64,000 bases of DNA from M3007 sp043764095 (GCA_043764095.1 JAYUKX010000099.1:1-64000), one strand, 5' to 3'. Positions 7,996-17,149 are shown, counted from the stretch's first letter. The notes: generated by a model not told the origin, from the letters alone. A program made the numbers and translations.

Positions 7996-10900
7996 ATGAA
8001 TCAAAAATATATACTCTATTTCCTGCTGTTTACCACAGCCATTCACGCTCCCTTAGTTGCCCAAAAGGCAGTAAAACTCAACTCCTCCACATTTGGCCAA
8101 ATGGAGGCCCGCGCCATAGGCCCAGCGGTTATGGGTGGGCGCATCAGCGCCATTGAAGGCGTGAATAACGACCCGCGCACCATTTATGTGGGCGCAGCAG
8201 GTGGTGGACTGTGGAAAAGTCGCACAGGCGGTTATAGTTATGAACCTATATTTGATAAATACCCACAATCTATTGGCGCCATTGCCATTGACCAAAAACA
8301 CCCCGATACCGTTTGGGTAGGCACCGGCGAAAGCAATATGCGCAACAGTGTGGCCATTGGTTTGGGCATTTTCCGTTCTTCGGATGGTGGCCGCAACTGG
8401 ATGAAAATGGGACTTGAAAACAGCGAGCATATTTCAAAAATCATTATCCACCCCAACAATTCCAATATATTGTATGTAGCCGTACCGGGTAAATTATGGA
8501 GCGACAGCCCCGATCGTGGCCTGTACAAAACAACCGACGGCGGTAAAACATGGGAAAAGATCCTGTATGTGGATGAAAAAACTGGCTGCGCCGATGTCCT
8601 TATGGATCCTCGTAACCCAGATGTGCTGTGGGCGGCCTCCTGGCAGTTTCGCCGCACGCCTTATTCCTTTTCATCAGGCGGCCCCGGAAGTGCCATGCAC
8701 AAATCTACTGATGGCGGTAAAACCTGGCGCAAAATAACCAACGGACTTCCCACCACAGCATTTGGCCGTATCGCTATGGCACTGGCTGCTAGTGCACCCG
8801 ATAACCTATTGGCCATCGTAGAAAGTGAAAAAACGGGTTTGTATATCTCTGCTGATGGCGGCGAAAGTTGGAAATTGCAAAGTGCCTCTTCCAATGTCAC
8901 TGCACGTCCTTTCTATTTTAGTACGCTTGTGGTAGATCCTTACGAACCCAAACGCGTATATCGACCAGCATTCTCTTTATCTATTAGCAACGATGGCGGT
9001 TATTCGTTCTCCGATGCCAGCAACGATGGTGGATGGGTACATTCCGACCACCACGCACTTTGGATTAACCCCAAAAATACCCAACACATGTACCTCGGTA
9101 CCGATGGAGGTGTTTATATGAGTATCGACCGTGGTATCACTTGGTCACACCAGAATATACTGCCTGTTTCGCAGTTCTACCATGTACAAGTGGACAACCA
9201 AATACCTTATAATGTATATGGTGGCTTACAAGACAATGGCTCTTGGCGTGGCCCATCTTCTAGTCCTGGTGGTATTGAAAACCGCGATTGGTTGGGCGTA
9301 GGCGGTGGCGATGGATTCTGGGTACAACCCGACGACCAAGATAACAATATCGTATATGCAGAAAGCCAAGGGGGTAATATCCAACGGCAAGACCTCAGCA
9401 CCAACCAAGCACAGTTTATACAGCCACAAGCACTACAAGGCGACCCAAAACTGCGCTGGAACTGGAATACACCTATTGTAAAAAGTCCGGTGAATCCTAA
9501 AGTACTCTACATGGGTTCACAATTTTTGTACAAAACCTCCGATCGGGGCTTTAGTTGGACCAGTATTTCGCCCGACTTAACCACCAACGATACCATTAAA
9601 CAAAAACAGGCAGCCAGCGGTGGCCTTACGGTGGACAATACCTCTGCCGAAAACCATTGTACGATATTTACCATTGCGCCTTCTCCGTTGGACGAAAACC
9701 TCCTATTTGTGGGTACTGATGATGGTAATATTCAAATAACACGCGATGGGGGCAAAACTTGGGATTTGATTTCAAAAAATATAACAGGTGTCCCAGCTGG
9801 CACTTGGGTGAGCAGTATTGAGCCGAGCCGTTTTAGCAAAAACGTGGTCTATGCCACTTTTGACAACCATGCTTATGGCGATATGAAATCGTACGCTGCG
9901 CGTTCAGATGACCAAGGCAAAACCTGGACAATGCTCACGGGCGAAGGCGTGCAGGGCTATGCGCACGTGATACGCGAAGACCGAGTTGCGGCTAATTTGC
10001 TTTTCCTTGGTACCGAATTTGGCCTTTATATCTCCAACGATGGCGGCAAATTATGGGTTTTGTTCAAAGCCAATTTGCCCGAATATGTTGCCGTACGCGA
10101 TATTGTGGTTCATCCACGCACCAATGATTTGGTATTGGCCACGCATGGCCGTGGTGTATATATTATCGACGATATTTCACCTTTGCGATTGCTGACACCA
10201 GAACTATTACAAAAAGATGCAGCCATGTTACTCACGCGTCCAGTTGCGGTAACAACGGGGCATTATGGTCAAGCATTCCCCAATACAGGTTCTTATGTGG
10301 GCATGAATGCGCCCGAAGAGGCTCGAGTGGTGTATTACCTCAAAGACCGTATCAGCACAGGTGATGTAAACCTAGAAGTACTGGACGAAAAAGGTAATTT
10401 GCTCGTAACTATCCCAGGCACAAAGCGCAAAGGGATCAATGTCGCTAGATGGGATTTGCGCTTAAAACCACCCAAAGCCGCTAAAGGCGTGATGGTGCAA
10501 GGTGAATTTGGTGTATTTGCTGGTGCTATCGGCCCTATGGCTGCTCCGGGTAAATATACCATTCGGATGAAAACACCTACGGCCACCGATGAGCGTGTAC
10601 TGGAACTGATACCCGATCCGCTGGCACCCAATTTGGATTATGCCCAACGCAAAGAAAAGGTGCAAACCATGTTTGGTATGGTTGAAGAACTTGGCTTTTT
10701 GGAGGGCCGAGTAAAAGCACTCCGAGATAGCACCAGCCAGCGGGCCGCCTTGGTTAAAAACCTGAAAACTAAGACAAAATTGATAAAATACGCGGAACAA
10801 CTGGATGCTTTCCGTAGAACACTCACCGAAACCATTGAATCAAAAGGGATCACGGGTGAGGAACAATTGCGCGCCAGGGTAGGTCGTATTTATGTTACAA

Positions 10901-11157
10901 CCGTGTTTACGGATCAGCCACCTACCGAATCTACGTTAAAACGCATGGTATTCCTCCAAGGCGAAATCGAGCGGGCAAAGGCATCCGGCGAAGGCTTTTT
11001 CGCTCAACTGATCGCCCTGAACAGCGACCTAAAAAAGGAAAAAATAGCACCTTTGGCGGTACTCGATAAAGAGGCCTTCCTTAAAGCTTATGATGCGCCG
11101 GCTTCCATGAGTAAGTCGGGAATAATGGAGGCTTTGGAAGGAATGGAAGAGGAGTAA
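7996..11157 (+). CDS. Large secreted Asp-box (VPS10/sortilin-like) beta-propeller protein
   Basis: A 1053-residue protein with a signal peptide (MNQKYILYFLLFTTAIHAPLVAQ). It has at least seven Asp-box motifs of the S-x-DGGxxW kind: DGGRNWMKM, DGGKTWEKI, DGGKTWRKI, DGGESWKL, DGGKTWDLI, DDQGKTWTML and DGGKLWVLF. These indicate a ten-bladed or double propeller as in sortilin/VPS10 or glycosidases that are often mislabelled glycosyl hydrolase. Residues about 770-870 form a beta-rich domain (LKDRISTGDVNLEVLDEKG) and the C-terminus (about 880-1053) is helical. There is no T9SS tail. Family knowledge: these occur widely in Bacteroidota and the function is undemonstrated; ligand binding is likelier than catalysis. 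Confidence 0.85.
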   Translation: MNQKYILYFLLFTTAIHAPLVAQKAVKLNSSTFGQMEARAIGPAVMGGRISAIEGVNNDPRTIYVGAAGGGLWKSRTGGYSYEPIFDKYPQSIGAIAIDQKHPDTVWVGTGESNMRNSVAIGLGIFRSSDGGRNWMKMGLENSEHISKIIIHPNNSNILYVAVPGKLWSDSPDRGLYKTTDGGKTWEKILYVDEKTGCADVLMDPRNPDVLWAASWQFRRTPYSFSSGGPGSAMHKSTDGGKTWRKITNGLPTTAFGRIAMALAASAPDNLLAIVESEKTGLYISADGGESWKLQSASSNVTARPFYFSTLVVDPYEPKRVYRPAFSLSISNDGGYSFSDASNDGGWVHSDHHALWINPKNTQHMYLGTDGGVYMSIDRGITWSHQNILPVSQFYHVQVDNQIPYNVYGGLQDNGSWRGPSSSPGGIENRDWLGVGGGDGFWVQPDDQDNNIVYAESQGGNIQRQDLSTNQAQFIQPQALQGDPKLRWNWNTPIVKSPVNPKVLYMGSQFLYKTSDRGFSWTSISPDLTTNDTIKQKQAASGGLTVDNTSAENHCTIFTIAPSPLDENLLFVGTDDGNIQITRDGGKTWDLISKNITGVPAGTWVSSIEPSRFSKNVVYATFDNHAYGDMKSYAARSDDQGKTWTMLTGEGVQGYAHVIREDRVAANLLFLGTEFGLYISNDGGKLWVLFKANLPEYVAVRDIVVHPRTNDLVLATHGRGVYIIDDISPLRLLTPELLQKDAAMLLTRPVAVTTGHYGQAFPNTGSYVGMNAPEEARVVYYLKDRISTGDVNLEVLDEKGNLLVTIPGTKRKGINVARWDLRLKPPKAAKGVMVQGEFGVFAGAIGPMAAPGKYTIRMKTPTATDERVLELIPDPLAPNLDYAQRKEKVQTMFGMVEELGFLEGRVKALRDSTSQRAALVKNLKTKTKLIKYAEQLDAFRRTLTETIESKGITGEEQLRARVGRIYVTTVFTDQPPTESTLKRMVFLQGEIERAKASGEGFFAQLIALNSDLKKEKIAPLAVLDKEAFLKAYDAPASMSKSGIMEALEGMEEE

Positions 11158-11177
11158 TTAACTCCTAAAATATAAAG

Positions 11178-11223
11178 CGGGTATCCTGAAGCAACTATTG
11201 TATGTTACGCTTTGGGATACCCG
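11178..11223. terminator. Bidirectional terminator hairpin
   Basis: CGGGTATCC (11178-11186) pairs with GGATACCCG (11215-11223). It is placed between convergent genes ending at 11157 and 11251, with a short A/T-rich flank on the right. Confidence 0.6.
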
Positions 11224-11250
11224 TTAAAAATATGCTTTCCAATCTTACCC

Positions 11251-12135
11251 CTAAAAAGCCCGCCCCCCCATCAATTCCTCATACTTATTCATCACCCGTT
11301 CCTGAAACCCCAAAGGATGGTGTTTGGAGACATATTGCCTTGATTTAAGCGCAATATCATAATGTTTGGCTGTGAAATGTTTAAATTTTCGTTTCCAAAA
11401 ACCTACGGTGAGGCGCATTGCAAAACGATCTAAATAATGGCCTAAAAAACCACTCAACAGGTATTCTACTATCTTTTTAAGTGTATTGTTTTTTTGTTCC
11501 GCTAATTGTTCGGTTGTCCGTAAAGGGATATTGGGGTAGTAATCGCGCTGTACCCACGTATTCGCCTCCATAAATGACTGATACATGTCTGCATTATAAA
11601 CAGGCAGTAATGTGGCACATTCGGTAGCCGTAAATAGATTTTTTTCTGCTATCTCTAAATGATTGGTATCAATAAAATAGTTTACACAAAAGTATTTGTG
11701 CGAATTTAAAAGGAATATTTTCTTGTACAGCACCAAAATAGTACGTGCCAGCCATAACCTTCCGGGTGTGGTGACCAAGAAAAAATCAATATCGCCGTCT
11801 TCGCTCATACAATCTTTGGACATAGAACCCGATACCATTACCGCTTTAACAAAAGGAAATTGCCCGATAAAACGCCCCATTGCGTATGCTTTGGGTAAAA
11901 ACAGGGCGGCACGAGCATTTTTTTCCTGACGTCCGGCTATCCACCCTGCATCAGGGTGCGTTTGGTAATAGGTGTCAAAATGATAAACAATGCCCGCTTG
12001 AACTAAATGGGTGAGACCATTAGATAAATCTTCAAAGGATATTTTGATGGATAAATAATGTTGAATTTCAGTTATTGTAAGCGGATACCTGAAAATTTCA
12101 AAATAGCTCAGCACCGACAGTACCGCATTGTTCAT
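11251..12135 (-). CDS. Nucleotidyltransferase-domain protein
   Basis: About 294 residues from the ATG at 12135; a longer frame starts at 12225. The shorter start begins MNNAVLSVLSYFEIFRYPLT, the usual opening of this Bacteroidota family, a winged-helix-like segment. The polymerase-beta-like core has the GS motif MVSGSMSKDC followed by EDGDIDFFLV, giving two metal-binding aspartates with the D-x-D spacing. The C-terminal half is helical and basic (FWKRKFKHFTAKHYD). The family transfers nucleotides to protein or small-molecule acceptors, and members occur as toxins and as tailoring enzymes. No antitoxin partner is next to it. The target is unknown. Confidence 0.75.
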   Translation of the reverse strand: MNNAVLSVLSYFEIFRYPLTITEIQHYLSIKISFEDLSNGLTHLVQAGIVYHFDTYYQTHPDAGWIAGRQEKNARAALFLPKAYAMGRFIGQFPFVKAVMVSGSMSKDCMSEDGDIDFFLVTTPGRLWLARTILVLYKKIFLLNSHKYFCVNYFIDTNHLEIAEKNLFTATECATLLPVYNADMYQSFMEANTWVQRDYYPNIPLRTTEQLAEQKNNTLKKIVEYLLSGFLGHYLDRFAMRLTVGFWKRKFKHFTAKHYDIALKSRQYVSKHHPLGFQERVMNKYEELMGGRAF

Positions 12136-12324
12136 TTGGGCAGTCGTAATAGCATCCTTGTGGAGGGGCGATATATCTGTAGCGGTAATCACTTTATAAA
12201 AAACGATACAAGGTAGTAATTCCACTACATACCGTCTCCCAAATAGTATATTTTTTTACCGAAACAGTAATTTTAACGGCTAAATGTAAAATGATGGCGT
12301 AATTTGTACGTTTAATTTGATTCA

Positions 12325-12484
12325 GGAACGGTGTTGGAATAAAGTTACAAATTCAGGCTTCCGATTTTGGTTTCAGATGTACTGTTTTTTCGCGCGAATA
12401 GCCCACAACCTATTTAAGCGGAAAAAGAGTAAGTCTGTGGGCAAAAGATGTGCATCAATTGTACCTTTATTTCGACACCGTTCC
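12325..12484. repeat. Element C: 160-bp unit bounded by 20-bp inverted repeats
   Basis: GGAACGGTGTTGGAATAAAG at 12325-12344 is mirrored at 12465-12484 (18 of 20 matching). Inside there is a 7-bp stem GCCCACA / TGTGGGC (12401-12407 with 12436-12442). A perfect third copy of the right-hand box sits at 54728-54747. The whole 12136-12521 gap holds only this element and the promoter at 12486. It could be a MITE remnant or a paired operator. Confidence 0.65.
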
Positions 12485-12485
12485 T

Positions 12486-12493
12486 TAACTTTG
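12486..12493 (+). promoter_or_regulatory. Bacteroidota -7 promoter element next to a C box
   Basis: TAACTTTG, an exact TAnnTTTG match 28 bases before the ATG of the C1B peptidase. It follows the 20-bp C box after one T, an arrangement repeated at 54749-54756. Confidence 0.75.
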
Positions 12494-12521
12494 CTTCAAC
12501 ATTTATAACATTTTTAATAAG

Positions 12522-13796
12522 ATGAAGATTACAAATAAATTACTCCTTTTTGCAACAAGCCTCCTTGGTTTTCAATCCTTGGCAGTGGCACAGGAAAGAG
12601 AGCCCTACACATTCAAGGCCGACAAACAACTTGCCGCTACTCCAGTCAAAAACCAGCAACAAACGGGCACTTGTTGGGCCTTTAGTTGCGCATCATTTTT
12701 GGAAAGTGAAGTAAAACGTATCAGTAATCTGGACGTAGATCTCTCTGAGATGTATGTGGTGCGTTGTATTTATCGCGAAAAATGCGAAAACTATGTCCGC
12801 CGACAAGGGCATGCTCAGTTTGGAGAAGGCGGTTTGGCGCACGATTTGATTCGTGCCGTACAACGATATGGTATTGTACCAGAAACCGAATATCCAGGGC
12901 GGAAAAACATCCTTACGGGTTACGACCACAGCAAGTTAGAGGCAAAACTTAAGAATAAATGCGTTGAATTTGCTAAACTGGGTATTGATGGAAAATTACC
13001 CACAAACTGGCTTGCTACGATTGATGGTATATTAGACGATGAGTTTGGTAAGGTTTCCACCAAATTTACCGTGGATGGCCGTCAATTTACACCGTCTATT
13101 TACCGCGATTTTTTAGGCATCAAAACGGAGGATTATGTGACCATTACGTCTTTTACCCACCACCCGTTTTATGAACCATTTATCCTCGAAATACCCGATA
13201 ATTTTGCCAATGGTACGATGTATAACCTTCCTTTAGACGAGATGATGCGCGCCCTTAACCATTCGTTGGAACAAGGTTACTCCGTGGAATGGGACGCAGA
13301 TGTAAGCAATGATGGCTTCTCAGCAAAAAATGGCCTTGCTATTGTTCCTGCAAAAAAATGGGATGAAAAAACGGAAATTCAACGCGAAGGCAGTTTTAAA
13401 TTTATTGAACCGCAACCCAAAGTAACGCCGGCATTGCGTCAGGAATTATTTGACCAACAAGTGACCATGGACGATCATTTGATGCACATTACAGGTACAG
13501 ATATCGAAACAACCCAATCAGAAAAGTACTATCGCGTAAAGAATTCTTGGGGCGAAATTTCGGCACTTAAAGGATATTTGCGTGTATCAGAGGCTTATAT
13601 GCGCCTGAACACGATTTCTTTTATGGTCAACAAAAGTGCTTTGCCTGCGGATATTCGTAAAAGCCTTGGTTTAGGTGAAATAGAAGGAAGCCCTACTGGC
13701 AGCAACAATGACCTAAAAGTTAAGGATCCGGCTAAAATTAAAAGGATAAAGCCAATGACCGCCCCAACATCGCCTCAAGCACCAAAATCTGAATAA
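12522..13796 (+). CDS. Exported C1B (bleomycin-hydrolase-like) cysteine peptidase
   Basis: A 424-residue protein with a signal peptide (LLLFATSLLGFQSLAVAQ). The papain-fold catalytic triad is visible: Cys in QQQTGTCWAFSCASFLESE (about residue 51), His in DDHLMHITG (about 325) and Asn in YRVKNSWGE (about 345). The insertion pattern and the GEGGLAHDLIRAVQRYGIVPE segment fit peptidase family C1B (PepC/bleomycin hydrolase) rather than C1A. The classical family is cytosolic, whereas here a signal peptide sends it to the periplasm or surface. It probably trims peptides. It is followed by a HIT gene after 8 bases, so the two are probably co-transcribed. The promoter shares a 47-base module with the arginase-like gene at 54762. 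Confidence 0.88.
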   Translation: MKITNKLLLFATSLLGFQSLAVAQEREPYTFKADKQLAATPVKNQQQTGTCWAFSCASFLESEVKRISNLDVDLSEMYVVRCIYREKCENYVRRQGHAQFGEGGLAHDLIRAVQRYGIVPETEYPGRKNILTGYDHSKLEAKLKNKCVEFAKLGIDGKLPTNWLATIDGILDDEFGKVSTKFTVDGRQFTPSIYRDFLGIKTEDYVTITSFTHHPFYEPFILEIPDNFANGTMYNLPLDEMMRALNHSLEQGYSVEWDADVSNDGFSAKNGLAIVPAKKWDEKTEIQREGSFKFIEPQPKVTPALRQELFDQQVTMDDHLMHITGTDIETTQSEKYYRVKNSWGEISALKGYLRVSEAYMRLNTISFMVNKSALPADIRKSLGLGEIEGSPTGSNNDLKVKDPAKIKRIKPMTAPTSPQAPKSE

Positions 13797-13804
13797 AACA
13801 CACC

Positions 13805-14203
13805 ATGCCAAGCATTTTTACGCGTATCGTAAACGGAGAGATTCCTTGTTACAAAGTAGCCGAAACCCAAGACTTTTTGGCTTTTTTAGATATTACGCCC
13901 CGTACAAAGGGACACACACTTTGTATTCCGAAACAGGAAATAGACTATATTTTTGATTTGCCGGATGCTGACTTGCAAGCGCTGATGGTCTTTTCCAAAC
14001 ATGTGGCCGCTGCTATAAAAACCGTAGTGCCTTGTCTCAAAGTGGGTGTTGCAGTAGTCGGTTTGGAAGTGCCACACGCGCACATACACCTGTTCCCGAT
14101 GAATACTATGGGTGATTTTGGTTTTGCTCATCCGGCTATTGATATGTCTGGAGCAGAATTGAGTGCGCTTGCGGAGGAGATTAGCCGGGTGTATAATAAA
14201 TAA
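13805..14203 (+). CDS. HIT family nucleotide-binding hydrolase
   Basis: A 132-residue protein of normal length for a prokaryotic HIT (Hint-like) protein. It opens SIFTRIVNGEIPCYKVAE and has the histidine triad HAHIHLF at about 94-100. HIT proteins hydrolyse nucleoside phosphoramidates and related adenylated compounds; the middle His is the nucleophile. The gene follows the C1B peptidase with an 8-base gap and no separate promoter. The C-terminus lacks the long tail of Fhit-type members. Confidence 0.92.
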   Translation: MPSIFTRIVNGEIPCYKVAETQDFLAFLDITPRTKGHTLCIPKQEIDYIFDLPDADLQALMVFSKHVAAAIKTVVPCLKVGVAVVGLEVPHAHIHLFPMNTMGDFGFAHPAIDMSGAELSALAEEISRVYNK

Positions 14204-14246
14204 AGACGCAGTGTTGTCCTGATTTTTAATACGCGCAAGCTCACAG

Positions 14247-14606
14247 CAGCACACTTTTTTCTTTTGAAAAAAAATCATGTACACTTGCAAATTTCAAAAA
14301 GTTGAAATCTCGTGCAATAATGCTTACTTCTTACTTTTTTTAGCAAAAAAAGTAAGCAAAAAACGCTTCGGCTGACGAAAAATGCCGTGCTTTTGCTCCC
14401 TCGCTACGGCGGCGCCAAAAAAAACTCGCCGAACCATTGAGCGGAGGCTATGCCTCTCATAGTTCGTTTGGCTCAAACACTTTTTGGCTTCATCCGCCTC
14501 CGCTCAAGCAAAACCTGCATTTTTCTAAGGCCGGTCTTGCCACACTTGGAGTACTCTACTTTGTTTCAAATCTCAAATTAAATTACCAAAAATAAAAGTG
14601 TACGGC
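14247..14606 (+). repeat. Repeat family A, copy A1
   Basis: About 360 bases, with near-identical copies at 43078-43437 (same strand) and 56743-57097 (opposite strand). The ends are an inverted repeat of the CCGTACACTTTT type; the left end of A1 is decayed (CAGCACACTTTT). Internally it has a perfect hairpin at 14330-14356 (CTTACTTTTTTT, AGC loop, AAAAAAAGTAAG) and a longer-range pair GAGCGGAGGC (14439-14448) with GCCTCCGCTC (14496-14505). No convincing gene lies inside, and the long frames it creates are not conserved as proteins. It fills most of the 14204-14712 gap. Confidence 0.8.
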
Positions 14607-14628
14607 AGCAAGACGCACAGGTTAAAAT

Positions 14629-14691
14629 AAAAAACGGTGCAATAATACCTCAACCTTTTATATAGGCTAAGGTGTTATTGCACCGTTTTTT
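14629..14691. terminator. Strong bidirectional terminator
   Basis: AAAAAACGGTGCAATAA and TTATTGCACCGTTTTTT form a long stem (14629-14691) with an A-tract on one side and a T-tract on the other. It serves citrate synthase (minus) and could also stop readthrough from the HIT gene. Confidence 0.85.
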
Positions 14692-14712
14692 CATTATCGT
14701 TACTACAACCAA

Positions 14713-16029
14713 TTAATCTTCTTTGGCCTTCGTCACATGCTCTTTCAACCAATTAATCGTTACTGATTTTGGTCGTTCGAGTGGTAACATTAAGGCCCTA
14801 GCCCAGCATTGTGCAGCCAAAACGCCTAAGGAGCGACTAACGCCAAACAATACCGTATAGAAATTGTATTCTTTCATGCCGTAATGTATCAATAGCGAAC
14901 CACTATGAGCATCTACGTTAGGCCACGGATTTTTTACTTTGCCAAGGCTGGAGAGAATAGGCGGTACTACATCGAATATTTTCCATACGATTTTTACCAA
15001 ATCACTATCTTGTACATTATCCTCTGCAAACTGGCGTTGAGCCATATAACGCGGATCTGGTTTGCGCAGTACAGCATGGCCATAACCAGGTACAACTCGG
15101 CCACTGGCTAGGGTACTTTTTACGTACTCTGCAATTTGTTCGCGACTAGGCTTACTCGTACCCAAGGTTTCCACCATTTTCTGTACCCATCGAATAACCT
15201 CTTGATTGGCCAGACCGTGTAATGGTCCGGCAAGTGCGTTCATACCCGCGCTCAATGACAAGTAAGGATCGCTCAAAGTAGAACCGGTGAGGTGCGTTGT
15301 ATGGGCAGAAGCATTACCGCCTTCGTGGTCGGCGTGAATCATTTGGAAAAGGCGCATATACTCCTTAAATCCATTATCTTCAAATCCGAGCATGTGCGCA
15401 AAATTACCCGCCCAATCTAATGAAATATCGGGAAGCGTTTGTACACCATTTCGGTAAACTCGGTTATAGATAAATGCAGCAATACGCGGTAATCGCGCGA
15501 TGATATTCATTGTATCTTCATAGGTAGCATCCCAATATTCTGATTTATTCAACCCCATTGTATAGCGTTGAGCAAACACACTGGTGTTCTGCATCGCCAT
15601 AATACCTATTGAAAACTGCGTCATTGGGTGCGCATCTATTGGAAGCGCTTCGATGGCTGTAAATACGTGATCGGGTACATGAGCACGACGTACCCAAGCC
15701 TCGGTTAACCATTTAACTTGTTCTTTTGTAGGTAGATCACCAGTAAGCATCAACCAAAACAAGCCTTCGGGAAGTGGTTCGTTACCATTTTGGGCAGTTG
15801 GGAGTTTTTCTTTGAGTTCAGGGATAGAAAAACCGCGAAAACGAATACCTTCTTCGGCATCTAATAGGGATGGTTCCCAAAGCATGGAGGTGATATCGCG
15901 CATACCACCGACTACTTGATCTACGGTAACATCATCTACTTGTTGTGTTCCGTACTGTTTTAAAAACTCTTTAAGTTCTTTTGCTTGTGCTTGAGATTTT
16001 TCAAAAAATATCTCTTTTAATATGTCCAT
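14713..16029 (-). CDS. gltA: Citrate synthase (eukaryotic-like type I)
   Basis: A 438-residue enzyme from the ATG at 16029 (MDILKEIFFEKSQAQAKELK). A longer frame to 16122 has no conserved residues. Active-site regions are visible: GNASAHTTHLTGSTLSDPYL with the first His, PLHGLANQEV with the second His, and VPGYGHAVLRKPDPR with the conserved GYGHA. It condenses oxaloacetate and acetyl-CoA to citrate at the entry to the TCA cycle. Length and motifs match the mitochondrial-like citrate synthase common in Bacteroidota. It is transcribed alone and terminated by the hairpin at 14629-14691. No exact -7 promoter is seen upstream. Confidence 0.95.
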   Translation of the reverse strand: MDILKEIFFEKSQAQAKELKEFLKQYGTQQVDDVTVDQVVGGMRDITSMLWEPSLLDAEEGIRFRGFSIPELKEKLPTAQNGNEPLPEGLFWLMLTGDLPTKEQVKWLTEAWVRRAHVPDHVFTAIEALPIDAHPMTQFSIGIMAMQNTSVFAQRYTMGLNKSEYWDATYEDTMNIIARLPRIAAFIYNRVYRNGVQTLPDISLDWAGNFAHMLGFEDNGFKEYMRLFQMIHADHEGGNASAHTTHLTGSTLSDPYLSLSAGMNALAGPLHGLANQEVIRWVQKMVETLGTSKPSREQIAEYVKSTLASGRVVPGYGHAVLRKPDPRYMAQRQFAEDNVQDSDLVKIVWKIFDVVPPILSSLGKVKNPWPNVDAHSGSLLIHYGMKEYNFYTVLFGVSRSLGVLAAQCWARALMLPLERPKSVTINWLKEHVTKAKED

Positions 16030-16264
16030 AAAAAATTTGAATGGTTGAAATAGTAATAGGGCTGACCAATTAAGTATTTGAATTGTATTCAATGCACGAA
16101 AGCGAAGTACCACAGAGGGCAACTTCGCTTTCGTTGTATGTCGAATTCCAAAGTATTAGCATATAAGTGTAATTACACCGCATAACATTGACTTGCAACT
16201 GATGGTTGCGAGGAATTGCATTTTTTCTATTAACTGGCAATACGAACAAGTAAACGACCTAAAA

Positions 16265-16285
16265 TTAGGCGCGATAAATGCCTAA
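16265..16285 (-). terminator. Terminator-like hairpin after the PUR gene
   Basis: On the minus strand TTAGGC - ATTTATCGC - GCCTAA is followed by TTTT, 46 bases after the stop of the PUR gene. The 16030-16330 spacer otherwise holds nothing I can name. Confidence 0.5.
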
Positions 16286-16330
16286 TATAGTCACGACCAA
16301 CATGGTATTGTCAGAATGATTTATCTTGTT

Positions 16331-17095
16331 TTACCAAGAAACGTCGTCGTCTTTGCTTTTTTTGCTTTTCGTATCATCTTCATCGGCAAAATCATCACTA
16401 GCCATGTCCACATTATCAACGCCTTCGTCTTCGTCTTCGTTACGATTTTGAGCATCCCATTCTGCTTGACGGCGATCAAATTCCTCGTAATCGAAATTAG
16501 GCATTAAATCTTTTTTGACATGTTCTACTACCTCATTCAACGATGCCGCAAATCTGTTAAAATCTTCCTTGTACAAAAAGATTTTATGGCGTTTGTAACC
16601 AAAGCCGTCATCCTTGCGTGTGCTTTCGGTAATAGTGATAAAAAAGTCTTCACCGCGTGTTTTACGAACATCCAAGAAATAGGTGCGGCGTTTGCCAGCA
16701 CGTACTTTTTTGGAAAATACGCTTTCGTCTTGCTCGCGGTCAAAATTGCCACGATCGCCACGATCACCACGGTCATTCCGATCTCCATAACGATTGCGTG
16801 GACGATCTCCGCCGCCACCGCCAAAACGTGGACGGTCACCGCCTCGGTCGTTACCGCCACCACCAAAACGTGGACGGTCACCACCTCGGTCATTGCGGTC
16901 GCCACCGCCACCAAATCGTGGACGGTCACCACCGCGATCACCACCGCGATCATTGCGGTCGCCACCGCGGTCGCCACCGCGATCACCACTGCGATCATTG
17001 CGGTCGCCGCCGCGGTCATTGCGATCTCCGTAACGTGGGCGGTCACTGCCTCCTTTGTCATCACGGTCTCCCCTGCTAAATTTCCCGAATTCCAC
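16331..17095 (-). CDS. PUR-domain (DUF3276) nucleic-acid-binding protein with RGG-rich N-terminus
   Basis: A 254-residue protein in three parts. Residues about 1-118 are low-complexity with repeated DRGGDRPRFGGGG and NDRGGDRGGD blocks, an RGG/RG-type disordered region. About 125-200 is a DUF3276/PUR domain (SVFSKKVRAGKRRTYFLDVR through FNRFAASLNEVVEHVKKDL). The tail is acidic (NEDEDEGVDNVDMASDDF). PUR proteins bind single-stranded DNA or RNA. Known: DUF3276 proteins are widespread in Bacteroidota. Inferred: the RGG tract adds RNA contacts or condensate behaviour as in eukaryotic RGG proteins. A good -7 element lies at 17142-17149. The DNA of the tract is repetitive and prone to length change. 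Confidence 0.88.
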   Translation of the reverse strand: MEFGKFSRGDRDDKGGSDRPRYGDRNDRGGDRNDRSGDRGGDRGGDRNDRGGDRGGDRPRFGGGGDRNDRGGDRPRFGGGGNDRGGDRPRFGGGGGDRPRNRYGDRNDRGDRGDRGNFDREQDESVFSKKVRAGKRRTYFLDVRKTRGEDFFITITESTRKDDGFGYKRHKIFLYKEDFNRFAASLNEVVEHVKKDLMPNFDYEEFDRRQAEWDAQNRNEDEDEGVDNVDMASDDFADEDDTKSKKSKDDDVSW

Positions 17096-17141
17096 TGTAT
17101 CTAATGTTTTGTGAAAAAAAATGAATGATAAAAATTTGAGA

Positions 17142-17149
17142 CAAAGGTA
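17142..17149 (-). promoter_or_regulatory. Bacteroidota -7 promoter element
   Basis: TACCTTTG on the minus strand, an exact match 46 bases upstream of the ATG of the PUR-domain gene. Confidence 0.7.

Noticed and set aside
7996..11157. Glycosyl hydrolase annotation for the 1053-residue protein
   Set aside because: Asp-box propeller motifs do not show catalytic residues of a named glycosidase family, so no enzymatic function is claimed.
12317..12508. A 63-residue frame inside element C
   Set aside because: It spans inverted-repeat arms and runs into the promoter of the peptidase gene; no gene-like features.
16520..17104. Long frames opposite the RGG tract of the PUR gene
   Set aside because: Repetitive GC-rich codons produce open antisense frames; the minus frame has the promoter and the PUR domain.
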